This document shows positions 52,001 through 62,300 of a stretch of DNA of 64,000 nucleotides, piece by piece. The DNA lies in NCBI GenBank assembly GCA_013398015.1, contig VZRR01009823.1, positions 62,001 to 126,000 of the forward strand. The letters run 5' to 3'. The position numbers and the translations under genes were made by a program. The DNA comes from Oreocharis arfaki (lineage: Eukaryota; Chordata; Aves; Passeriformes; Paramythiidae). The notes beneath the pieces are model-generated. The model searched no databases and was not told the DNA's origin. It saw only the letters and a list, made by a program, of their open reading frames with translations. Positions within the stretch are counted from its first letter, which is position 1; the number at the start of each line of letters is the position of its first letter.

Positions 52001-52929
52001 TTTGTATACCTGGACTGCCACTGCTGTGTCCGTGGGAAGAGGAAGTTTATTCTGTATCAGTCCCACTCGAACAATTCGTGGCCTTCTCAATTGCTCCGGA
52101 GCAGCTTCAAATCCATAGCCCTGTAGTTCAAAATCTCTTTCCTGAGCTGCTGACAGTGCAGCAGTTGGCAAATCAAGTTTTCTGGATTGAACAGGAAACA
52201 AAGACATTTCAGGATGAGATGTTCTCCTTTTCTGCTCTGAATGCAGTGGACCAAGGGGATCACAATTCTGTCTAACCCTGCAGACACCCAAGCTCTCATG
52301 CCCCAACATTCATCCATCAGCCAAGGGACAGGCAGTGACCAGCTCATGTGCCAGTCTCACTGTTCACCTCCATGTCACCAATCTGCCACTGTCCTCCTCT
52401 GTCATTTCCAGACACTAACACCTTGCTGCAGAAATCAAGGAGCACATACGCACAAACTTTCACCTGCCGTATCTGGATTATAAACACTTTCCCTCCAAAA
52501 TTATTTTCCTCAGGTTTAATCCCCACTTTTTCAGCTCCATCACCCAGATGTCTCGACTATTCCCGTCAGGTCTACCATCCCTGTCCGTCACCTTCTCACA
52601 CTGCCCTGCTCCCCACACCTGGATCACCTCCAAAATGCCCCAGTCACCTCACTGCAGCACCACAAGCCCTACTCTTCCTTTTTCCCCTTAGCCCAACCCT
52701 GTGTCTTGCACACCCGCCCTCACACTGACTCCTTCCCCCCACTCCGGGGCTGGGCATCCCCGCGGAGCCCGGGGAGAGGAGGGACGGAAACCCGCAGAGC
52801 GGGGGGCGAGCCCGTCCTGGTGGCGCACCTGGCCTCGCCCCCATAGAGGATCCGCTTCACCTCGGCGAGTTCCCCGGGCGGGATGTGCCGCTCCAGGCAC
52901 GACTCCAGCGACTCCAGAGCTCCCGCCAT
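40066..52929 (-). CDS. UPB1: Beta-ureidopropionase
   Basis: Ten minus-strand exons join in frame: 52929-52829, 52181-52010, 50565-50478, 49797-49703, 48746-48585, 45620-45451, 44775-44694, 43854-43812, 43092-42938, 40149-40066. They give 383 residues plus TAA; the human enzyme has 384. It hydrolyses N-carbamoyl-beta-alanine and N-carbamoyl-beta-aminoisobutyrate to beta-alanine or beta-aminoisobutyrate, CO2 and ammonia, the third and last step of reductive pyrimidine catabolism in the cytosol, mainly in liver. The nitrilase-superfamily catalytic triad is intact: Glu118 (VCFQEAW), Lys195 (SRKNHIPRVGDF) and Cys232 ([13 protein letters not shown]). An oligomerisation-type N-terminal extension (MAGALESLESCLERHIPPGE) is present. 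The start is the ATG in a CpG island and matches the family's MAGA start. Two donors are weak (GTGCGC after exon 1, GTTCGT after exon 7), but the frame and protein support them. Confidence 0.96.
40150..42937 (-). other. UPB1: UPB1 intron 9
   Basis: About 2.8 kb of AT-rich intron, with no exon, RNA gene or repeat recognised. Confidence 0.65.
42938..43092 (-). CDS. UPB1: UPB1 exon 9
   Basis: The acceptor CTCTTTAAG lies above 43092 and the donor GTAAGC below 42938. It encodes AHHELGHFYGSSYVAAPDGS, then RTPGLSRTQDGLLVVEMDLN and LCRQVSDKWNFK. Exon 8 (43854-43812, EYYKNAFTSGDGGK, 43 bp) precedes it and exon 10 (40149-40066, ending in NIIKE) follows it. Confidence 0.94.
43093..45450 (-). other. UPB1: UPB1 introns 6, 7 and 8
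   Basis: Introns 44776-45450, 43855-44693 and 43093-43811 surround exons 7 and 8. I recognise no other gene or transposon. Confidence 0.65.
44694..44775 (-). CDS. UPB1: UPB1 exon 7
   Basis: The acceptor TTGTTGCAG-type sequence lies above 44775. It encodes EALWPVEARNAAIANHCFTC and PINRVGT, with the conserved EARNAAIAN motif. The donor is GTTCGT, a weak site, but exon 8 continues in the same phase. Confidence 0.93.
45451..45620 (-). CDS. UPB1: UPB1 exon 6 (nucleophilic cysteine)
   Basis: The acceptor GTTTGTAG lies above 45620 and the donor GTAAAA below 45451. It encodes [40 protein letters not shown] and NGAEIIFNPSATIGTLS. Cys232 in NICYGRHHP is the expected nucleophile. Confidence 0.96.
45621..48584 (-). 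other. UPB1: UPB1 intron 5
   Basis: Largest UPB1 intron apart from the last one. It holds an A/C-rich low-complexity tract at about 45636-45715. It also has a 582-bp open frame on the opposite strand (46347-46928) that starts at TTG and has no recognisable domain; I treat it as chance. Confidence 0.65.
45636..45715. repeat. A/C-rich low-complexity tract
   Basis: Interspersed AAAAC/AACCC units near the 5' end of UPB1 intron 5. It has no clear period. Confidence 0.75.
48585..48746 (-). CDS. UPB1: UPB1 exon 5 (catalytic lysine)
   Basis: The acceptor TTTGTACAG lies above 48746 and the donor GTAAGA below 48585. It is 162 bp, phase 0 on both sides. It encodes LAKKYNMVVVSPILERDELH and later LLGKSRKNHIPRVGDFNE, in which Lys195 is the expected catalytic lysine. 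Confidence 0.95.
48747..49702 (-). other. UPB1: UPB1 intron 4
   Basis: AT-rich intron without a recognised feature. Confidence 0.7.
49703..49797 (-). CDS. UPB1: UPB1 exon 4
   Basis: The acceptor GTTTTCTAG lies above 49797 and the donor GTAAAA below 49703. It encodes [20 protein letters not shown] and EDGPTTKFCQE. It starts with the last two bases of the Thr121 codon. Confidence 0.94.
49798..50477 (-). other. UPB1: UPB1 intron 3
   Basis: AT-rich intron without a recognised feature. Confidence 0.7.
50478..50565 (-). CDS. UPB1: UPB1 exon 3 (catalytic glutamate)
   Basis: The acceptor ACAATCAG lies above 50565 and the donor GTGAGT below 50478. It encodes VAALHKRIEEMVGVAAMCGV then NIVCFQEAW. Glu118 in this exon is the expected general base of the nitrilase superfamily. 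Confidence 0.95.
50566..52009 (-). other. UPB1: UPB1 intron 2
   Basis: AT-rich intron. It contains a short CR1 3'-end fragment at about 51428-51520, on the same strand as UPB1. Confidence 0.7.
51428..51520 (-). mobile_element. CR1 LINE 3' end fragment
   Basis: Read on the minus strand it has the CR1 3' UTR signature: ATGGTTTAGTGATGACTTGG, then CAGTGCTGGGTTAATGGTTG and GACCTTAGAGGTCTTTTCC. It ends with AATGATTCTG. The first 3' UTR bases resemble those of the CR1 at 18408. It is heavily 5'-truncated, about 95 bp. Confidence 0.88.
52010..52181 (-). CDS. UPB1: UPB1 exon 2
   Basis: The acceptor AATCCAG lies above 52181 and the donor GTATAC below 52010. It encodes RKLDLPTAALSAAQERDFEL onward and RPRIVRVGLIQNKLPLP, the first strand of the nitrilase fold. 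It ends in phase 0 at Gln91. Confidence 0.94.
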
Positions 52930-53130
52930 GGCGGAGGATGGGCGCGCGCAGCCCCTCAGGCGCTCGGTGGCCCCGTGGACTTTGTCCCGGGCGGCCCCGT
53001 CGGCCCCGCCCCGCTCCCCTCACAGGTTTTGGCGGGACGGTCGCGTCAGGCACCCGCGGTGCCCTCAGGGACGGAGTTGCGCCGTTCCCGAGCTCTCGCC
53101 GCTCCAGGAGCGAGTGCGGCCACCAAGGGG
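52740..53130 (-). promoter_or_regulatory. UPB1: CpG island at the UPB1 promoter
   Basis: A CpG-dense block covers UPB1 exon 1 and its upstream side. It contains a GC box (CCCCGCCCC near 53005) and TTTTGGCGGGA (53027-53037), which resembles an E2F site. No TATA box is seen. The transcription start probably lies between 52940 and 53100. Confidence 0.75.
52829..52929 (-). CDS. UPB1: UPB1 exon 1
   Basis: The ATG at 52929 opens 33 codons plus two bases, ending AG|GTGCGC. The product (MAGALESLESCLERHIPPGE then LAEVKRILYGGEA) matches the N-terminal helix of the beta-ureidopropionase family. It is GC-rich and lies in the CpG island. Confidence 0.92.
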
Positions 53131-53249
53131 AAGGGAGCGCCCAGGATTCGTAAATGCTCGTGGTCAAAAGGAGCCACAAAAGTCGGAGAGTCCACAAAAA
53201 GTCACTTGGCGTGGAAATCGGTTGTGTTGGTCCCTGACCTTCTATATGA

Positions 53250-53371
53250 GCACAGAGTAGAAAGAGAGAAGAAGAGGGAAGGAGAGAGAAAAGGGGGAAA
53301 GGAAAAAAAAAAAGAGGAGAGGGAGAGGGAGAGGGAGAAGGAGAGGGAGAGGGAGAGGGAGAGGGAGAGGA
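53250..53371 (+). repeat. GAGAGG purine-rich microsatellite
   Basis: A pure-purine tract turns into GAGAGG hexamers over about the last 60 bases. It starts about 320 bp upstream of the UPB1 start codon, so it lies just beyond the CpG island. Purine mirror repeats of this kind can form triplex DNA. Confidence 0.85.
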
Positions 53372-56300
53372 TCACCAGCCCTGGTTCCAGCATCCCTCCA
53401 GCCGACGGGATGTCCAGGGTCCTGGGGATGTGGCCATTCCTGGCTACTTGCTACTTTTGGACCAACTCTTGTGCTTCAAACATATGTCATCTAAAAGCAG
53501 AACGTCTTTAGGAGCTTTTTCTAATGATACCTTTCCAACAAAAAGGCTTGGAAATAGGTCATAAAATGGCAGTGGTTCTCATGGATATGTGCGTGTCCAT
53601 TTAAATTGCAGTAAAACTCAGAACAGGAGCCAGTAATAAATAACTTTGACTTTAACACGGATTTTGAGGCCCATTATAATTGGAAATTCATCCCAAAACC
53701 AGAGTTAATGTCAGACAAAGGATTGAACCTATTAAGACTTTGATCTGGGACAAAATAAAAGTGCATCAAGTAAAGGACATTTCCTTCTGCAGGTACCAGG
53801 CAGACACCCTGCTTAAACCAGTTATTCCTACTGAACCACTAGCTGTGCCTTCTGCTTCAAAACACACAGAAGTTCACAACATAGCAACTGAGTTTCTCAT
53901 TCGAGTGGAACACAAAGTTCAGGGATGGCTACACATCTCTAAATATATCCCACCAGCAGTTTAAGCACTGCTTTATGTATCTGCTGGAGGATGTAACAAC
54001 TTTCAGCACTTAGCATTTGCAGTTGTTAGGTATTTTGAGTTAAATATTAAGCCTTTTAGACTAAATAAAAAAAGAGTGTCAGGGAGAGAGTGTCTAATAT
54101 TTAACTTTAGGCAGAAGGTGTCCAGGCATAGTCTGGTTTCATGAAGGCATTTGGAGATACATGATTCTTTCTCTCTAATTCACCCTTTTAAATCAAAAAA
54201 GTTTCAGTGAAATTACTTTTCTTTCCCAAACATATTTCTGAAGGGCAATAATAAGCAGTGACTGATACATACATCAGATTTTTCATCTGATAATCCTAAT
54301 TTGCTTTAATGGCCAATTTTAAAGGTACCTATCTGTCAGTAACATTTTGCTCTGTTCATGGCTGGCAGATCTTTAAGCATTGCAGGGAGGGAGATCAATG
54401 CAAAAATCAGCTGACAATACAAGAGGGAAATGAGGAGGCCAAATAAGTTCATTTCCATACCGGCATACCCAGGATGTCAACAGATAAAGCATTTCTGGAG
54501 GATTCATAGAAACAAACAGAAGGGCCTGGGTTTCTCTGGGAACTGTTCTTTTCTGCCTGGACTGCAAATTAAGGGGAAAAACAGCAGGTCTATTTTGTAT
54601 CCAGCTCCTGAAGAAGGTCACATAACTGAACTTTTCTCTTTAAGTTCTATTCTTAGTGTGAACTTTCACTGACTTCTCTATTGGTGCCTTGTTTATTTGT
54701 AATTTAGTAAATTGTACTACATGTAGGAAATTGACTTCATGGCAATAAAACTGAAGCCCCTGAAAAGAATACTTAGGAACAGTGGAGACCTGAAAAAACA
54801 GAACATTTCCTGTGCACCCTATCAACCATCCTGCAACAACGCAGTGAGGTCCAGACTGCATGAATAGGAAATGACAAACCTAGAATTACTAAAAATGATG
54901 AAAGGAGATCAGGCTGTTCCATAGGGACTGCGTGTATATAAAGGTATAACTCCAGCCAACACAATAAACCTTCAAAGCACGAAATGTTAATGTTGAGCAG
55001 GAAAGTAACCTAATAAAGGAAGATGCCTTCCATATCCCAGACAAAGCATATTAGAGGGCTTGAATTTAAGTCTGAGTGTTCCACCTCAGTCATTGCAATT
55101 ATCTGTTAAGTAGGATGCTTGAATCCAGATCCCAGTTCTGATTCTGACTTCTTCAAACCTCTGTATTTAAACTTCTTCCCAGTTCTGCATTGCCTGGACC
55201 AAGTAATTGTTTTGGGAAACAGATGAACCTTTTGGTATGAACCCAAACTGTAATAACTGATTTAGAGGAAAATAAGTATTTTATGGAACAAAAGCTCTTC
55301 AAAACGAGGGAGGGAATTCCTACAAAACAGTCCAGAAGTGCACATGCTTTTCATCTCTATTGCCCTCAGTCAGGGTGGTCCATAAAGTCGGGTGTAGAAG
55401 TCAGGACCACACAGTGCAATCTGTACAGGAACAGTTCTCATGTGCTTCTGTGCTGAAACCCTGCGTTGCACAGACACCGTGGCAGAGCTGAAACACTTTG
55501 GTAATACTGGTCCACAACTCTGGGCTGCGAGATTGTTCCAGAGAGTTCCTGTAAAACCCCACGATAGCACCCTGGAATTAGTCAGAAGCACCCTGGAGAA
55601 TGAATTTGAGAGCCAAGTATCTGGAGTTCAGGCTAAAATTGGGAAAGACCCAATAAAAGATTTGAACAAAGTCTTTCCACTGTAGCCCAAGATAGGAGGA
55701 AAGGCTGAACAGCATCACAAATCAGTGCTTGTAGGCAGCATTTCTGTCTGTCCTTCCTAAGGCAGTAGTAGGTGTGTATACTCCCTCTGAAACACCTAGC
55801 TTCTTATAAACCCTGCTACTATCATCATGTGAATCACGTTTCTGACACCTTCTTCTCCTGTCAGTCCTTGACATGGGTCACACAGAGTTCCCTGGAGCAG
55901 CTAAATGAGTTAGTATCTCATGTCTCTAATCCAGTAGCTGCCTCAGATACCCCCAGTGTCATGCTGCTGGTCATTAACACCTATCAATGGATTTGGGTGG
56001 ACACAGATGTGTCCTGCAAGGGCACATGATATCGGTGCTCTGTTTAAGCTTGCTTTTTAGATGCTGCAATACCCTTTACAATTATCTTCTACAATGTCCT
56101 TTTCGAGTGGCCACAAAACAAAGTACTGAATTGTATCCCAATCAGGTCTTTACATTGCTTCACCTCAAATACAAATTCCCTTGCTTCATGTGGAAATATA
56201 AAACAATTATCTTGCAACACACCTGATTCAAAACATTTCAAATGTAAGAGACTGGCAGTGAAGGGGAATTAGCATAATAGAAGTACAGGAGAGGAGAAGG

Positions 56301-59300
56301 TCTAAAATATAGAGGGAAAATAAAACACTGGCTTCAGGCTCCTTAATACACAGCTAAAAGAAGGGAGTTGGTAACCTTCCTGTCTGTCCTGCTTTGGTTT
56401 AAGGGTGCTGTGATGCAGGAAAACCAAGATTCTTTGCTTTAAAGTCACTCCTTTGTACCATGACGTCTTGCTAATAATGCTTAACTTTGGTGGGGGTTTT
56501 GGGGTTTGGGTATCAGACAGACAAAGCTCTCTTCCTACTTCTGCTTAAATCCTTACAAGCACTGTTATCAGTTTTAGAAACGGGTCTATATGTAAACTTA
56601 AGCCGAAGTGACATTGAGGATTTTTATATGGGTGGAAAATTCCAGCCTGAATTTAGATTACCTGTCTTACCTGTGAACTCTGCAATAGTCACAGGTACAA
56701 CCTATAGAGCAGGAGAGACAAATTATAAACCTCATCTAGTTGGGTTTGCATCCTCTGCTTTAGGCTTCCTTCTTTTCTGAAGACTGAGTGAGGGGAAGTG
56801 GCTGAAAACTGAGGAAGTTTATTGTTGACAATACATTTTGTCTGCTCTCAGGCATGCCTTGGACCAAAGCAGTCCCCAGGCAGCCCCAAATCTGGGCAGT
56901 GAAATCTAACTTTTCAGCCACTCTCCCCCCCTCCCACAAGAAAAGCCCAGCTTACAGTTTTCAGAGTTAATGTATCTTTGGAAGATCCCTTCTGTTGTTA
57001 GTGCTGTTGTCTTTCTAGCTAGAAACATTTTCCTTGATTGCTTTGACTAAATCATACCTGAAAATGTATCTTTAAAGCAGAAGAGATTCACAAATTGGTT
57101 ACTTTGCCAATTAGAAACTTCATCCTTCCCTGGAATATGGCTATCTCCCTGGTATACAGAAAGTGCATTAAAGAAGTAATAAACACTCATAAAACACATT
57201 TAGTGATCTAACATTTAAGAGCAGAGTTCTTGTTCATTACTGTAACTTTCTGCTAAATTACCACCAATGAGATTTCTCATGGGCTCAAAAGGTCAGTGTT
57301 ATTTTTGCTATTGAAATCATGGAGTCTGGGAAACAACTGTGTGTAAATTGCTGATAAACTGGAACAAAGACAGAAGAAAAAAACACTGAACATATAAGAA
57401 TGCAAGTAAACCAGCAGGAAAGGAGGGGAGGGGAAGAATCTCACGGACAGTTTATTAAAAGAACAAAAGAATAAAATCTGGCACATTTGTTTTCCATGGG
57501 TTCAGGAAGCCTGGTCTTTAAGCACCTACTATAAATAGTGTTCTAATCCTTCATCAAAGCGAGTAGTAGTCTATACCAAAATGAATGAATTTTAGGTATA
57601 ATCTGGGAAGAGGAAGATGCCCCTCCCCCATGGGAGGAGAAAGATATTTTGTTTCAGTCCTTGCAGAAATTAGGTATTTCAAAGTGTTAGAGCTGGAGAG
57701 ATGAGGAAGAATCTGGAACATGACGTTTCTATACTGCCACATTCCTGTCAAGAATATTGTTAGAGAATGGAATTAGCAAACATCTAATTTGGAATTGAGT
57801 AATCTGATTTTGAGAAAGATGGACTTGAATTTATCACAGGGCTGACTTCAAAATCCTCAAGGAGTTCCCCTCTGAGTGGAAGTTCTATGTGAATTGTATG
57901 AACTTTGGAAAAGCGTTTGATAGGGATATAATATTGAAAGGAATGGGAGCTTGTTTGAAATTCTGAAAAGGACAATTTTCAGTCATTTAACCCTGTATAA
58001 AGGATCTGATTGTAATGTAATCCCAAACAGCTACCTCAGAGCAATCCAAGTTAAAACCATACGCAGAATATGGGAGCCTTACATTACTCTTAAAGGGAAA
58101 AAAGTAGTTGAGACATTATTTCATGCAAAGAACTGAAAATTGTTCCAGGCGAGCTTATTAGATGGCCCCAAGACCCATTATTTTCTAGCTGAGAGCTTGG
58201 GTTAATAGCTTGGCCAGTGGCAAAGTAGTATTAAGTGATTCAATGCACTGCCCTGGCTCTCAGTTGTATGGTTTGGGGTTTGGTGGTATTCAAAGCGACT
58301 CGACAAGGACCTTGAAGAGGTTTGTTTCCATAGCTTTGCCCACTGAACTGGACACCTAATGGATAACTTTTAGGATAGGCACTGAATATTCTTCAGGCAG
58401 GTCAAAACCTGCGCACAGCAGTCAATAAAGTGCTACATTAATCTTTAGTTTTACACTTGACAGCACAAAAGGAACAGCAACATCCACTAGCAGTCAACAC
58501 TTTGCTTTTCTGGGAAGGCATTCAAGCTGAGATTGAGGAAATTACAATAAGGCTCTCTCTCCCAGAGGATGAGACCCTTCCCACCACTAGAATTATTAGG
58601 GAAAACCTGCTAGATCTCTCATACAGGCCCTGTATAAAAGGACCTCCAGTGCAGATTGCACAGGCTGGCCCAAAGACAGGACATTCTCCATATTAAAATA
58701 TTTCCTCAGTCTCTCACCAAAGCCATTCAACTCGCAGCTCCCACTAACCAGAAGGAGCTAGACCTGCAGAGTGATTTTGGTGGCAGGAAAGGGAAGAAAA
58801 AAGGGAGCATCTGTGGGATCCATCTGCTGCACCATGATATGGGAGCACAATTTTGTGCTAACGAGTGGCAAAGGGGCTTTAACCCTTCAACTGAATTTGC
58901 CCAATGAGTTGATCCATACCCTTGAGACCTGTGAACAGTCCCTCAGGATTTCAGAGGTTTTATACACAGGGACTTACACCGATACCCAGCCTGGAAACTT
59001 CTGCTTGAGAATAACCTGATCCGCCGTAGAATTTATTTCTGAGTAACATACTCTTATTCCACAGTGAGAATGTCTGTGATATTACTGAGAATACAGGGTG
59101 CTAACCAGAAGTAATATCTCACTTGAACTCCAGACTCCACTGCAACCCAAATCAGTTGTTCAGTGTAAACAAGCCCTTTTTTCAGAGAAGTTGAAAGATA
59201 ACATAGCTTGCCATCTTTTAAGGACAACTCATGGAAGGGATGCTGTTCGGCCTCAACAGCACATTTGTGTAGTAAGAGCCAATATCTCTGGCTTGGAGCA

Positions 59301-62300
59301 ACATGTGAAATTGGGCAGGCAGCTGCAGCTGCACTTGGCAAACAAACAGTCGTAATGTGAGCTTGACACTCTAAATGATGGTTATTGAACTAGTGTCTTC
59401 ATGAACAGCCTAGATTCTGGCAAAAGGGCATGAGGAAGACAAAACAGAAGTTTAATTAACTTAATAGGAAAGGAAAAATCTCCTAGATAAAAGGAAAAGA
59501 GACATTTCTGAGCCAAGTGTTTAAAGGGTTCTCAGACCTTCTCAGGCCAAAGAGTGTCTGTGTTTAATGCTGACTTCCTTCCAGCTCTGTCTGTGCCAGA
59601 AATAACTTGTCAATGGAGTATATCTTATTAGTGTACCTTTTATCAAAGCCATTCCTGCACAGGAAAGTGATACTTGCTGCTGATGTGCTGCTGGCACATG
59701 AGGAAGAAGGAAGGTGTATTTATGAAGAGTGTAACACGTTCTACTGTCCTTCCTGAGCCCATATGAATGTCTGCAGACTTGTAATGGCACAAACTGAAAA
59801 CTTCCAAATGACAGACAACACCTGTGCACCAAGGCAAGAGGGGATCTGCAAGGTTTGATTTTCTTCTTCAAGATCTTGGTATTTTCAGCACCTTTTGAAG
59901 GCTCATTAGCAGTTTACGTCTCTGATACTGACATTGGTGATATGTTCCCAGCCACAGCAGAGGGAACCCAGAGTGATGACTCTGATCGTCACTGATGACC
60001 ACATTACGGTGGTCACGCAACACACGGAAACGTGGCCAGTCGGGTTGTTCGCACAAAACAGACTCACATGGCGCCTCAAGACACAACACATAACTTGACT
60101 TGAGCAACAAGCAAGTCGCTGGAATTTAAACCAGTGGGACAGAGATGGGAAGGCAGGATACATTAGAAACACAAAGTCAGTAGAAAGAAGGAAGGGAAGA
60201 GATTGAGGATGACCTGCTGGTGGAGCTAATTTCCCTGCTGAGCAATAGTTACCATACCAACAATTTCTGAGCAAATTTCCAACAGTAACTGTAGGAAGGC
60301 TCTTTGTTTGGCTTTGGGGATTTTTCTGTTTACCAGCTAGACTCCATATGAGACCTTTGGTCCAACCTCACAGTGCAGAGTTCTGTGGGTCCAGAGGAGA
60401 TGACAGTACTAAATTTATAGCCCAAATATCATTAAGGATGGAATGTAGTCCTTTCCAGGAACAAGTGAGACGCTCTTCCCACAGCCAAAGAGAGGGGCTT
60501 TTATCTCTTTCCTTCTACACACACGCACCCTCCTGCTCCCCCACTGTGCTGCATGCATATAGCCATTTCCTGAAACATTTCAAATTTGTTTTCCTTAGGT
60601 TATTTGTGTCTACAGCCACCAGATGGTCTGTGTCAAAGCTGATATGTTCAACATATTATTCCATTATCCTATTAGGTTGAACATGTCCTTCCTCCCATGA
60701 GAGCTGTTAAGATATCACCCTCACAGAAAAGAGGCAGCTTTAGTCCCACTGTCACCTCCTTTCTCCTTCTGAGTAACACACTATCCTCAGTGATCCTATA
60801 GCACATAGCTAACATTTTAGCCTATCTTGATATTCTGTATTTATACTTTCAAGAAATAATATCTAGGCATTTAATATCCAGCTCCCTCAATGAACAAGGT
60901 GCACACATGTATCAGGTGTGATAAAAAATATCTCTGAAGACTTGAAAAAGACAGTGATGATGCTTTCTTCTTTTCAAATAAAAATTTCCTATATTGTTTT
61001 ATAGGACTCTGTAATTTGAAATGATCCTCCATCAAGATACCAGTCATATTACCAAACTGCTCTCTTGATCTTAAAAAGTCTTGGAAAACATCTGCAATTC
61101 AGGTCAATGACATTTAAACTGAGGAAATGGTCACCTTTGGTTTTCCTCTGAGGGCTCCTCATGCCCCTGGGAACGGGAGAGCAGAAATTCCTGGCTGGTT
61201 TCCATGACCTCAAGGACTGAACTTTCTTTGCTTGAGGAGCCTTCCCAACCCCTACAGCATCTACAACTAAGACAGCTTGTGTCAACAAAGATTATTCAAA
61301 AGATGCGGTTTCAAGCTGGTAGGGGTAGAAGGCAATGGGAGGAGAGAGAGAGAGAGGCAGAGAAAGCCCCACTGGTGGGGATAGAGGCAGCCAGCGCACA
61401 AAGGAATGATCCTACATCAAAGATACACAGGATCTCCTGTGGGATTCTTAATCACTAGCAACAACAAGAGCACTAGCTCTTGCTTTCCTCCAGGATGCAA
61501 CTCTGGGTGAGAAATACCCTGAACAAAGGACCCTTCTTTTTACATACCAAAAATAAATGTTTTTGGAAAAAAATGCATACCCCCCCTTTATTGCATTCCT
61601 GGAGGTTTTTGCTATCTTCTTACTCATCCTTTACATCCCCTGTTCCACAATGGGAAGCCGTCACAAGTGTGTCACTCACAAATATGTTGAGACTCAGTTC
61701 AGTTCCTCCTGGTCCTGGCATAATGACAGTCACCAGCATCAGCTCAGTTCCGGGAACTGAATAAGATCAGATATTTTTTAAAAGCCTCCATCAAGCCAAG
61801 CTGTGCCCTGGGAAGCCCCTCTAGCACAGCCTCCTCCTGTGTTAGTCAGAAAGAGCAGTGAAGAACACATACCTGCTCACCTACACATCCACACTCCTCA
61901 CCCTGACTCCACAGAGCATTAGCAGGCACTTCAAGCAGAGGTGAAGATGTGTGAGTAGGGTCCATATAGCTCCTTCAAGAGGCACCAAAATTCATAATTG
62001 TCCCAGGAAGAGACAGTGTTCATCTCAATTACTATTGTGTCACCTTCAACTATAGAGTTTTTATGATCTTATAACACACGGGTTGTATGTTCTCTCCAGA
62101 GAAGTGGGCAGTAGCAGGTGAAAATTAACCAACATGCACCTAAAACACAGAAAGGTAATTAATAAATTGGTATTAGGGCAAAGTGGTAGAGGCTGTTGTC
62201 AGTAGTTCCTACTGCAAGTGGCTGATGGGTCACCATTTAGATGACGGCAGAGGAGCGCTGAGAGATATTTTGGCTGAGGAGCCATCCCTGTGAGCAGCAG

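Noticed and set aside
52644..53511. Several long frames over the UPB1 CpG island and the GAGAGG tract (including one with runs of Glu-Arg)
   Set aside because: They come from GC-rich and purine-repeat composition. Only the UPB1 exon 1 frame continues into a known protein.
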